A stretch of DNA of 22,352 bases from Gracilaria domingensis (lineage: Eukaryota; Rhodophyta; Florideophyceae; Gracilariales; Gracilariaceae): the NCBI GenBank assembly GCA_022539475.1, contig VCMS01000418.1, positions 23,855-46,206 of the forward strand, in the 5' to 3' direction. The translations under genes were made by a program, and so were the position numbers. The number at the start of each line of letters is the position of its first letter. Position 1 is the first letter of the stretch. This document shows, in pieces, positions 10,155 through 18,180 of the stretch. A model generated the notes under the pieces. That model was not told where the DNA came from. It worked only from the letters and a program-made list of their open reading frames with translations, and searched no databases.

Positions 10155-10576
10155 TGTAGAGCAACGCATTTTGCGTGGTTATCAGGATGATACGCCTCAT
10201 ATACTCAGGGGAGTGATACGAGGATGCACTGGAAGAGTTATGAGTTGGACCCAATTTTGGCGGTTACTTTTGGAATGGCTTTCCCACAGTTACCTGTAAT
10301 CAGGGTTGCCATTGCTGGCCAATACCGCTAGGTGGACGCGTGTACTACACCACCGTGTGTGTGCATATTACGGGACAATAGGTAGTGCACCTGAGGTGCC
10401 TGAAACTGGGCTAGCCACGTGTACGGACCCCTGCGGGTGTGCACCACGTGTACATAGTTAGTTTAGACCTACTTAGGTGAGCTCGACCTCGTCGTCGCGA
10501 GCACCTTTGTAAAGTCAACCCGAGCACTTCTAAGTGAACTCTTTGTCGAATAGCGCTCTCCTGAGTGGACTCTACA
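10155..10576 (+). repeat. 3' LTR of element A
   Basis: The 422-bp segment starts TGTAGA and ends TCTACA, a perfect 6-bp terminal inverted repeat with TG...CA ends, directly after the polypurine tract. It holds two CACGTG boxes but none of the CCANTTGG motif so common in element B. Its partner LTR is outside the window, so the boundaries rest on the terminal inverted repeat and the tract. Confidence 0.82.
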
Positions 10577-10585
10577 CGAGTGAGG

Positions 10586-10590
10586 CTCTG
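10586..10590. repeat. Target-site duplication of element B, left copy
   Basis: CTCTG lies directly left of the left LTR and recurs directly right of the right LTR (21961-21965). Five bp is the usual duplication for Ty3/gypsy integrases. Confidence 0.93.
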
Positions 10591-10800
10591 TGTGGTATAG
10601 CCGATCGGTGCGAGCTGCTAGTGGGGAGCCCTGCGTGGGCTCGACCCGGCGGAGGAGTGAAACACGTGACACCTAATAGGTCGGCAGCACCCACCGTTGC
10701 CTATAGTGCACGGTGACCAAGTGGTAAATACGCCTGCACTGGTGTGCGGCCGGCACGTATAACCCTCGAGGTCAGCAAAACTATTAGAGGACTACTAGAC

Positions 10801-10880
10801 TTACCAATTGGTGACTGTAGAACCGAACTGGTGTCAAATTAGCCTAGTTGGTGCTTGACTTTACCATTTGGTGTGGGAGG
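10801..10880 (+). promoter_or_regulatory. 20-bp-period array of four TTGGTG-type sites in the left LTR
   Basis: TGGTG occurs at 10809, 10829, 10849 and 10869, exactly 20 bp apart, in contexts ACCAATTGGTG, ACCGAACTGGTG, GCCTAGTTGGTG and ACCATTTGGTG. The sequence between them is not repeated, so only the site is kept. Two helical turns of spacing suggests several protein molecules binding one DNA face. The same array is at 21603-21682. Confidence 0.75.
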
Positions 10881-11105
10881 TTGGCGTCTCGGGGGTCTAG
10901 TACACCCGAGCGCCCCTCCGGCTCTCACGGGCCTAGTGCCACGTGGGCCACCGGGAGGTGCGTTTGTGGTGCATCACCCCGGCCACATATCTACACTACC
11001 TAGTAAATATTAATTCTAAATTAACGAGAATAAACTAATTAGTCTTGTCCAAGCCTGCGCTTGCGCGTCCCACGTGGTACAGGAGGCACACGTGCCCGGG
11101 AGCCC

Positions 11106-11123
11106 GTGACGTCACCACTTGGT
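11106..11123. promoter_or_regulatory. CRE-type palindrome touching a CCACTTGGT site, left LTR
   Basis: GTGACGTCAC (11106-11115) is a perfect ATF/CREB-type bZIP site and shares its last base with CCACTTGGT (11115-11123). The same pair is in the right LTR at 21904-21921. It is probably an enhancer element of the LTR promoter; the binding protein is unknown. Confidence 0.45.
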
Positions 11124-11162
11124 CTTGTAGAGCCCCCGTTGATCTGGCCGAGCTATACTACA

Positions 11163-11819
11163 GACCCCCCTCCTACCGACAGGCACGCCCCGTGGCTGCG
11201 AAGTTCCCACGGCGGTTGCCGCCTTTTCGCCAAACGGTCGTTGGCGCGCGTCGCCTGGCGCACAACACGTCTCGCAATGACGCGGAGACGGCGCGGTGCA
11301 CGGCGCGGCTCGCCACATGCCCTGCAGCGCCATTACCCACGCCGCCGTACCCCCTGTGGTAGGTACGACCGTACCTTGCATCCCTCGTGGTATTGGAACG
11401 CGAAACCGCGAACCGCGACCATTCAGGTTGATCTTGTCGCGCGCCTGGTACCACGTGGTTGTCTTCGCCTCTTCGGTCCCTCCCGGAGGAGTCCGCCACT
11501 CCATCTTCCCCTGTCCGTCCTCCCCCTGGGCGGGTTAGTCCCGGCTTACCAGTCGGTTTCGAGCTTCCCGTCGGTGGGGTTCGTAGTTGTCGACCGATCG
11601 GCACCCGGCCCCCTCGTGGTGGTTGTGACTTCTCGTGTTCCCGAAACTCGTGCAGCCTGCGCACCAATCTGGTCATTTTCACGGTGTGTCAGCTCACTCG
11701 AGCGTGCGAGTTCTCCGTGACCCCTCAGGTCTCATCTGTCATCCAAGTGGTGGTGTTCCCCTTTCCAATTGGTGTCCTCCGTGGCGCGCTCTCGCTCCAT
11801 TCCGCTCCTTTCATACCCC
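11163..11819 (+). promoter_or_regulatory. Upstream region and leader of the antisense gene of element B
   Basis: These 657 bp lie between the LTR and the antisense ATG. The first half is GC-rich; 11460-11535 is C/T-rich on the + strand, as often seen upstream of fungal genes. CCAAGTGGTGGTG (11743) and CCAATTGGTG (11765) lie 22 bp apart within 80 bp of the ATG. Overlapping open frames on both strands (for example 11061-11720) look like products of high GC content; none has a recognisable domain. Confidence 0.5.
11165..11174 (-). other. 3' polypurine tract of element B
   Basis: On the - strand AGGAGGGGGG followed by TC lies directly before the LTR end TGTAGTATAG. This is the plus-strand primer position and fixes the left LTR as the 3' LTR of a - strand element. 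Confidence 0.85.
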
Positions 11820-14546
11820 ATGGGTGAACGACCAGCCTCCCCAACGGGGTGGTCAATGACGTTCGAACGCCGTGAAGACGAAACTGAAGAGACTACCGCT
11901 CCCTCTCCTTCCAATATGGTAGATCACGGGGACGAAGCAGCGCCGCTTCAGTCGAGTTACCACACGGTTGAACCTTCGCAGCTCTATCTGCCCTGCCAGG
12001 CCGGTACACCCGTGTCCATTCCATCGGGCGCCGAGGCCCCCGTGGTGGCCAACCAATTGGTACTGGATGAGCCGCACTACGACCCTATAAAGGGATATTC
12101 CGCTTCTGAAGTTTCCCCCTCATCGGAAGCCACCCGCTCGGTTCGCGAAACCGCTGTCGCCCGGTCGAGGATGTCCGGCAAAACCCCTGGGGTGGCGCGC
12201 GGCCGTGGCGGTGGCATCTTCAAACCCAACACGCGGTCGAGTACACGCGCTCGTCAAGATCCGTACGGTCGCGGTGGGTATGATCCTTATGCGGCCGCCG
12301 CCGGTCCGAGCAGCGTCAACCCTCTTGCGGTCGCTGGTACGGTGGAAGCTCAACAGCTGAATCCTCATGACCTTAACAGGACGCACGGGCAGCCGCATGC
12401 CCACTATGGTGCGCGATTTGCTGATGTCTCTACCGAGTTGGTCGCTCTGGGGAACTGGCCTTTCCACATCAGTTCCTCCTTCTGCCCCTTGCGGTTTCGC
12501 CACATGAGTCTGCAGCAGTATACTACGATTGCCCGTTGGGATTGTCGCCGCTTGGAGGCGGTGCCTATGGCGCCTCCTCCACCACGCAAGGGCGAGAAGC
12601 AGAGCCGGTTCGGTCGACAACAGTGTTTCCATGCGCGGCAGCGGCACACGAAGTTCCTGTACTATATCCCCGTGGCCATACCGTCGGATCTCCCCTTCAT
12701 CCGCTGCGATGGGGAGATCCACTACTTTCGCCGTTTGGTCGATATCCTTCACCGCTTGGACGAACCTGCTACCCATATCGAGGTCGATCTGGATTACGTC
12801 GCGTTCGAGCGCCCTTTAGATACCAACTATTGGACCGACCGTGGGAGGTGGGCGACCGATGCGATGGCTGAGAGCCGTGTTCGTCACCGTAACAACCGTA
12901 CGAGGACCATGTTCCTGTTCCACAACGTTGAGTATTGGTCGCAGAGCGACCAGAACCGCCGGGCATGGTATGTCAATCGACCCTCTTGGTGGGACCACTA
13001 TGAAGTATGCCAGTGGCTGGAAGTGCCGACCCCGCCGGTCCTTGCGTACTTTGGTAGTAGCATCTCCCTCGATAGGAACAACGCATATGCCGTTTGGTCG
13101 GTCGCGCGCAGCGAGTGGGCCGTCATGGTGGCTATCCTCGCCCTTCAGGCTTCCGTGGAAGGTGTGACTTGGGACACGCGTTGCCCTGACAAGTCTGTCG
13201 GGATCAGCGGAACTCAACCAGTTGGTCGTATCTTCAACATTCCCAACGATGTGGTCGGCGACATTCGTGCCATGGGGCTCTCCAACATCGTGGAGGGCAC
13301 CAAATATACTGCGCAGCAGTTGGATGGTTACCTCACTGCGGTAAGTAACCACAATTGGGGGCCTGAACAGGGTTGGGATGTCTACGACCCGGAGGTTCAT
13401 AGCATCGTGCCTCTCCAACAGCAGCACATGGCTGGCGAAGACCCATTTGGTAATGACGATACCGTGATGGTGGCTGCCGAGAACTATGAGTCCCCCGCAT
13501 TGCCTCCGTCGGCACCTGTACAGGCTACTCCTCCGACCAGCGTGGCTGCGCCTGTTCCAAGTGGTCCGGCGAACCCTCAGGCGGCTGCTCACCCTCCCGG
13601 ACGGGCTGCCCAGGGGCCTCTTCGGGTTGGTTTCCAGTCGCTTCCGGTGAATCCGGTGCCCCCTGGTGGTGATAGTGGCGCGATACGGAGCGCTCTGGCT
13701 CGTCTCAACCACGCCTCGATGGTGCATTTCAACCGTCCTAGTCCAAATGACATCCTCACCGCTGTAGATACTCTTACCAACTTGCTCCCCGTGGTTGCTC
13801 ACCACGAGCGGCGCACTTCTGAACTGCGACAGTTCCGCGACTACTTCCAGCGCAATCTCTACCGTGAGGTGACAGCCTATGTTGGTCAGTTGAGCAACCT
13901 TGTGGAAGGCCACGCGCCGTTACATCGACCCCCGGTGGAAAGTTTCAACCCGTACGCTCCTGCGTCACAGCAACCTGCGACCCCAATGGTAGGCTTTGGT
14001 GGCCTTGGTACGTATCAACTCCCTGGTGGACCTCCTGGTGGTGATTCTTCGGCACCTTTCCATACTCCGCTTGGTCCTCACAACGTTCCTCTTCCTCCAG
14101 CAAGTACTGGGACAGGAGCACCAAGTGGTTTCTCAACTGGTTTCCGTTCGGCTCCGCTTCCGCCGACGTCCGGTGCTCCTAGGCCGCCTACTCGTCTGAC
14201 CCCCGGTGCAGGGCCGTCTAGTGGTCTTGCTCCTCCGACCTCTGGTGGCATCCCTCCGTCTAGCTTACCGCCTTCCTTCCATCCACCCACTGGTCCTGCG
14301 AATACCATGCCGGTAGTCAGCAGCGGTACCCCTGCGGGACCTGCTGGTACTTCTGCTCCCTTACCAAGTGGTGGTGCGCCACCGAGCGCGGCTAGCGGCG
14401 GGAGCGGAAGCTCCGCCGGACCTATGTCGGTGTCCTCTGGTCGTGGAGGTTCCGCTTCATCTCGCGGGACCTCCCGTGGACGTGGTCGCGGTCGTGGAAC
14501 CAGTCGTGGACGCGGACGTGGCCGTGGGTCCTCCAAGGCCTCCTAA
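11820..14546 (+). CDS. Antisense accessory gene of element B, unknown function, RG-rich tail
   Basis: This is an uninterrupted 908-residue ORF from ATG 11820 (context CCCCATGGG; the frame is open 17 codons further without an ATG). Order: acidic, disordered N-terminus (1-100), a basic patch with VARGRGGG and RGGYDPY (about 125-160), an aromatic-rich core (about 195-560), a long Pro/Gly/Ser/Ala-rich region (about 580-870) and a tail of RG repeats (RGRGRGRG twice). The core is related to the antisense protein of element A: WWDHYEV at 390, PPVLAYFGSS near 405, SEWAVMVAILALQAS at 431-445. RG-rich tails usually bind nucleic acid. It is convergent with pol, with 152 bp between the stop codons and an AATAAA just past its end. 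No known family is recognised. A DNA- or chromatin-binding regulator of the element is my leading guess; an env-like or RNA-binding role is possible. Confidence 0.88.
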   Translation: MGERPASPTGWSMTFERREDETEETTAPSPSNMVDHGDEAAPLQSSYHTVEPSQLYLPCQAGTPVSIPSGAEAPVVANQLVLDEPHYDPIKGYSASEVSPSSEATRSVRETAVARSRMSGKTPGVARGRGGGIFKPNTRSSTRARQDPYGRGGYDPYAAAAGPSSVNPLAVAGTVEAQQLNPHDLNRTHGQPHAHYGARFADVSTELVALGNWPFHISSSFCPLRFRHMSLQQYTTIARWDCRRLEAVPMAPPPPRKGEKQSRFGRQQCFHARQRHTKFLYYIPVAIPSDLPFIRCDGEIHYFRRLVDILHRLDEPATHIEVDLDYVAFERPLDTNYWTDRGRWATDAMAESRVRHRNNRTRTMFLFHNVEYWSQSDQNRRAWYVNRPSWWDHYEVCQWLEVPTPPVLAYFGSSISLDRNNAYAVWSVARSEWAVMVAILALQASVEGVTWDTRCPDKSVGISGTQPVGRIFNIPNDVVGDIRAMGLSNIVEGTKYTAQQLDGYLTAVSNHNWGPEQGWDVYDPEVHSIVPLQQQHMAGEDPFGNDDTVMVAAENYESPALPPSAPVQATPPTSVAAPVPSGPANPQAAAHPPGRAAQGPLRVGFQSLPVNPVPPGGDSGAIRSALARLNHASMVHFNRPSPNDILTAVDTLTNLLPVVAHHERRTSELRQFRDYFQRNLYREVTAYVGQLSNLVEGHAPLHRPPVESFNPYAPASQQPATPMVGFGGLGTYQLPGGPPGGDSSAPFHTPLGPHNVPLPPASTGTGAPSGFSTGFRSAPLPPTSGAPRPPTRLTPGAGPSSGLAPPTSGGIPPSSLPPSFHPPTGPANTMPVVSSGTPAGPAGTSAPLPSGGAPPSAASGGSGSSAGPMSVSSGRGGSASSRGTSRGRGRGRGTSRGRGRGRGSSKAS
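14440..14543 (+). repeat. Low-complexity repeat encoding the RG-rich tail
   Basis: Units of CGTGGACGTGGTCGCGG type repeat imperfectly, encoding SRGRGRGRG twice. The short unit suggests expansion by slippage. The antisense protein of element A lacks such a tail. Confidence 0.7.
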
Positions 14547-14584
14547 GTCACCTCGTGGTTCCCTCTCGTGGATTCTTCTCGACT

Positions 14585-14590
14585 AATAAA
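14585..14590 (+). terminator. Poly(A) signal AATAAA of the antisense gene of element B
   Basis: AATAAA lies 38 nt past the TAA, followed by a GT/T-rich stretch (TCTTTTGTTTTCCTGTT near 14614-14630). This is the usual layout of a cleavage/polyadenylation site and supports real transcription of the + strand gene. Confidence 0.6.
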
Positions 14591-14684
14591 GTGTCTTGCA
14601 TTGTGATCTCTGATCTTCTTTTGTTTTCCTGTTAGGTTAGTTAGTTAGCTTTTCGTGTAGCGTGGCGTTCAACGGCTTCGATAA

Positions 14685-14702
14685 CCCCCCCCCCTTCCTT
14701 AG
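14685..14702 (-). other. Internal polypurine tract at the pol stop (element B)
   Basis: On the - strand CTAAGGAAG runs into a run of ten G in all, overlapping the pol stop codon (TAA at 14699-14701). The same sequence with eight G is at 18098-18113. It may be an additional plus-strand primer, or mark where the polypurine tract stood before the antisense module was gained. Confidence 0.45.
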
Positions 14703-16290
14703 CGACGCGTACCACGCGAAGCAATACCAGTTGGTGGGGGCGTTCGCCCTTGTTTGCGCCAGTATCGGATGATGAAGTTGTTAGGGATATGACCAGGTGG
14801 TTCCATAGAGTCGTACTCGGGCGACCATCCATACCATCTTACCCGGTAGCGCATACCCTTTGTGGTGTGTTCGTGACCTACAATGGTGTCAATAGCGCAC
14901 TCCTGAGTGTCTACTTGAGGGTGTGACTCTTCCATTTGGTCATGGGGTGCGTGGCTCCCCGTGGGTGGTGTGACCCGTTGGTCTTGCCGAGGGTCGATCT
15001 CCTGTGCCGTTTGGGTCGTGGGGTCAGCCGTTACGGCTCTGGTGGAAGGTTGACCGCTCGGCTGACTCATCATAGGAGGGTGTATGGGAGACGTTTGCTC
15101 CCTCTCCGCTTCCTGCTGCGTTGGCTCACCTATTGGTTGTGCATTCGCTGTCGTCGGTTGTGCGGCCTTGACAATCCTGTCGATGGAGACCGTGTTCTCC
15201 AAACCTTCCATTATGACCGTAGCGGTATGCTCGTCGGAGCGAATCACCTTGTATGGTCCCGTGGACTTGGGTAGTAGTTTAGAATTGATATCCTCCTCAA
15301 GGCGGATGTCCTCTTCCATCTCCGCTGGGGTTGGACGCTTACCTTTTGGTGGCACGTCGAGGAAGACCATGTCTCCTGCTACCACTTTGGTCACTTTGCT
15401 CACCGTTCGGTCATAGTCCGCTTTATACCGTTCTTGGGCTGCTGTCATCTTAACTTTGGCAGCAGCCAAAGCGGCGCGTAACTTCTGGAGTATGTCTCTC
15501 TTGACCTTCGCCGGTGTGAGTGTCCCGGCCGCTTCCGAGCGGTCAGGTCCGGGCTGGACGATAATACCATGTGGTGTTCGCGAAAGTACCAGGTCGAATG
15601 GGGTTGTTTGAGTGACCCTGTGGACCTGGAGGTTGTACGCATATGTCAATGGTTGGACATACTCCGACCATGTGGTTTGGTGCTCTTCGACATAGTGCCG
15701 TAGGCGTGCCACTAGGGTCTTATTGAAGCGTTCCACTTGGCCGTTTGTTTGCGGATGATAGGCCGTGGTAAAGTAGTGCTTGACCCCTAGCATTGTACAA
15801 ACCGCCTCGAAGAACTTAGAAGCTAGGTTCGAACCGTTATCGGTCAGTAGGTACATGGGAGCACCGTACGGGTAGACCCAATTCTCCAGGAAGGCTGTTG
15901 CTAGTGTCGTTGCCGTTTGGTTCTTCAGGGGTATGGCTCTGGTGAGCTTTGTGAACCTGTCGGTTATGACTACCACAAAGCGATAACCCTCTGAGGTCTT
16001 GGGCAGGGGCCCCAGTATGTCGATTGCTACGAATTCCAGGGGCCCCGCCGCCGGGAATAGCTTCAGGTACTTCCTGTGCTTCGCCACACCACCTCGGGTC
16101 TTAATGCACGAATTGCATTGCGCCACATAGGTATATACATCGTTAGCCATATGCGGCCAGTAGAATTGCCTCCGAAGGGTATAGTACAACCGCGTGGCTC
16201 CAGGGTGCCCCGAGAGCCGTGGATTGTGTGACAGATATAACACCCTTTGTCTTAATGACTCAGGTACGACTTCTGGGAGCTCCGTCTAAA
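14699..16290 (-). CDS. pol: pol of element B: integrase with C-terminal chromodomain
   Basis: The frame is open from about 16290; it has no obvious ATG and continues the upstream pieces after a one-base shift. Counting from codon 16243, the zinc finger is H6, H13, C43, C46 and the catalytic triad D75, D135, E171 with the canonical 35-residue gap. TGPYKV of the GPY/F module is near residue 328. A Pro/Thr/Gln-rich linker leads to a chromodomain at about 448-497 (VRWYGW, DSMEPPGHIP, RYWRK), with M where the third cage W is expected. The protein inserts element cDNA; the chromodomain likely guides it to particular chromatin. The stop overlaps a polypurine tract. Confidence 0.94.
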
Positions 16291-16613
16291 GGTGAGCGTC
16301 TGATGAGGTACCCATTGTGGTCGACGTCGAAATGAGAATCCTTCCTTCCAAGTACGTCAGCGAGCGTTTTGCACAACCTATCGGTCGATTGTTCGCGTAA
16401 GAATTCCTCACGGGTGATTGGAGCGTGTTCCCCTTCCTCCACAGGAAGGAGGGTCTCCACTACCACTTGGTACGTACTGTCATCATGCCAATATCCCTTC
16501 AGAACTTCATTGACCTCGTGGTTAGCTAGTTCTATAGTAAAGCATGGGATGTCGTCGTCCACTGGGTCAGTGTCCAATCCTTCGGTATTCAACCGGGACA
16601 ATGCATCCGCCAC
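16260..16613 (-). pseudogene. pol: pol of element B: end of RNase H and connection to integrase
   Basis: It begins in the RNase H C-terminal ADALSRL motif (catalytic D) and continues through an acidic connection domain to GYLIRR, equal to GYLVRL in element A. It is out of frame with the preceding RNase H piece by one missing base in a G run near 16625, and with integrase by a shift near 16285. Both are needed to make a continuous polyprotein. Confidence 0.85.
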
Positions 16614-16858
16614 TCGGTGCTTGACCCCGGGCGGTACTGCACATCGTACTCAAACTCCGAGAGTCTCAGACGCCATCGGGCCAGACGACCCGATGCGTCC
16701 GCCAAGCCTAATATCCACCTCAAGGAGTCGTGATCCGTTCGGAGCGTGAAGCGCACACCATATAGGTAAGGACGTAGCATCAGCATGCTCCAAACAACCG
16801 CTAGGCATTCCTTCTCCGTTACGGTGTAGTTCTGCTCCGCTTGGTTAAGAGCTCTACT
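16589..16858 (-). pseudogene. pol: pol of element B: RNase H middle part after a stop codon
   Basis: Directly after the stop at 16859-16861 the same frame continues with SRALNQAEQNYTVTEKE, then RTDHDSLRWIL, both RNase H signatures with the catalytic E and D. It runs out of frame after YRPGS. The stop is TGA where element A has TGG (IGYWSR), a single G-to-A change on the coding strand. Confidence 0.87.
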
Positions 16859-17416
16859 TCAATACCCAATTGGTGCGAGCTTGCCGTCCTCCTGTTCCTG
16901 CATTAGGCAGCAACCTATTTGGGCGTCCGACGCATCCGTGTCCAGTGTATACGGGAGTCCCGTTTTGGGCAATGCCAGTACCGGTGGGGAGAGAAGCGCT
17001 GCTTTCAATGTATAGAACGCCTCTACCTCGTCCTCTTCCAGGTGGTCAAAGTGTGTGGGCTGCCCCTTCTGCAACCTCCGGTTCAGGGGTGCGGCTATCT
17101 TTGCAAAACCCTTGATGAACCGCCGGTAGACGTTGCATAGACCTATAAAGGATCGTATGTCCGTTTGCGACGTAGGGAGCTTCGCTTCCTGTACCGCTCG
17201 GATATTCCGTTTGGTCACTTCGAGTTTCCCGGGGCTTATTGTATGCCCTAGGTACTCTACCTCTTGGTTGAAGAACATACACTTTCGTAGTTTGAGGGTC
17301 ACGCCTGCCTCTTGTAGCAACTGCAGTACCACTTGGACGTGCGAGAAGTGCTCCTCTATGGACCTCGAGTAGATGACTACGTCATCTATGTATACCAATG
17401 CGGTTGTCCACTTCAC
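16859..17416 (-). pseudogene. pol: pol of element B: RT catalytic/thumb part and start of RNase H
   Basis: It begins with KWTTALVYIDDVVIYS, the YIDD catalytic box at 17381-17392, then the RT thumb (SFIGLCNVYRRF) and the first RNase H motif (LDTDASDAQIGCC). It ends at an in-frame TGA. It is separated from the upstream RT piece by a one-base deletion near 17415; element A is intact at this point. Confidence 0.9.
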
Positions 17417-18180
17417 TTAGACAGTATGATGTCTAACGCCCTTTGGAAGGTAGCGGGGGCGTTTCTTAAACCAAACGGCATGCGTAAGAAGCGATACAGG
17501 CCTGCGTGGCATGTAAACGCAGTCTTATCACGGTCACCCTCTGGTATTTCGATCTGCCAATACCCGCAGTTGGCGTCCAGTGTGGTAAAGATGTTCGCAT
17601 CTCCTAGGGAGTCGATGCATTCATCCATCCTCGGGATGGGGTACGAGTCCCTTACCGTTACGGCATTAAGTTTTCTGTAGTCAATACAGAACCTCATACG
17701 GGTCTCTCCTCGTTTTTGGACTAGCACTACAGGGCTAGCCCATTCCGAGTTTGCCGGTTCTATAACCCCCTCGCGGAGCATCCGCTCTACCTCCTCCAGC
17801 TCTACCTCACGGGCCTTATGTCCCGCGCGGTATGGCTGTTGGTGGATGGGACGGGAGTCCGGTTTGAGGTCAATCCTGTGCTGGGTGGCCTTAATGGCTC
17901 CCAGCTTACCCGACCACATGGTACTGAATGGCTCCAGGAGTCCAAGGATCCGAGCTCTGAGCTCTTCCCCTTCAAGTCCTATATTCACCTCCGTCTTCCA
18001 ATTGGTCACTGGGTCGAGCTCCAGTTTCTGGTCTTCTCGCTCAGCTAGTCGCTGCACCATATGGTCTGTTCGCGACGAATTCAACGAATTGACACTGCCC
18101 CCCCCTTCCTTAGCATCCACGACCTCGTGGGACCATTGTGGTATAATGTAAAGATCGTACGGGGAGCCGGTAAGGCAAGA
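17413..18180 (-). pseudogene. pol: pol of element B: RT fingers and palm, N-terminal part
   Basis: It contains YRAGHKARE, MRFCIDYRKLN, LDANCGYWQ and PFGLRNAPATFQRALDIIL, the standard RT blocks up to just before YIDD. The frame is open upstream to about 18180, where DLYIIPQWSHEVVDAKEG gives the linker from protease (element A has DAKEG at the same place). It differs in frame from the protease ORF by one missing base between about 18130 and 18190. Confidence 0.9.

Larger units (their letters stand above)
1..10576 (+). mobile_element. Element A: Ty3/gypsy chromovirus-like LTR retrotransposon, 5' end off window
   Basis: The order on the + strand is leader, gag with CCHC knuckle, protease, reverse transcriptase, RNase H, integrase, chromodomain, then a reverse-strand gene, a polypurine tract and a 3' LTR (10155-10576). 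Protease-RT-RNase H-integrase order defines the Ty3/gypsy group and the chromodomain the chromovirus branch. The 5' LTR is not in the window; base 1 corresponds to about 29 nt past an LTR if it follows the layout seen at 21961-22012. Gag-pol needs about four single-base frame changes to be read through, so this copy is either decayed or carries sequencing indels. The target duplication cannot be checked without the 5' LTR. Confidence 0.93.
10591..11162 (-). repeat. 3' LTR of element B (left copy)
   Basis: The 572 bp begin TGTGGTATAG and end CTATACTACA on the + strand (imperfect inverted ends). It matches 21393-21960 with three substitutions and lengths differing by 4 nt. It contains four exact CCANTTGG-type sites, a 20-bp-period array (10801-10880), four CACGTG boxes (10663, 10940, 11071, 11089), a CRE palindrome GTGACGTCAC (11106-11115) and an AT-rich block (about 11007-11043) that may act as promoter core. 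Because the antisense gene starts just beyond it, this LTR may also drive transcription in the + direction. Confidence 0.95.

Noticed and set aside
1..10590. A private motif for element A, for example GGAAC
   Set aside because: I counted roughly 45 GGAAC/GTTCC against about 21 expected, far weaker than the motif in B and compatible with codon use. GTTAC, GATAT and ACCGG were near expectation. A computed k-mer scan could still find one.
10803..10812. The CCANTTGG sites explained as ordinary CCAAT boxes
   Set aside because: Only the CCAATTGG variant contains CCAAT; the common CCAAGTGG, CCACTTGG and CCATTTGG variants do not, and sites occur throughout coding sequence.
10155..11162. The two adjacent LTR-like segments as a pair of one element
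   Set aside because: 10155-10576 and 10591-11162 share no alignable sequence; each has its own polypurine tract and terminal repeats, so they belong to different elements.
11061..11720. Open frames of up to 219 codons on both strands near the left LTR
   Set aside because: GC-rich, mutually overlapping, Arg/Pro-rich, no family signature, and they run through the LTR boundary and polypurine tract.
12816..13913. 365-residue open frame on the - strand
   Set aside because: It lies wholly inside the + strand antisense gene of element B, has no recognisable domain and no homologue at the same place in element A. It reads as a shadow of that gene.
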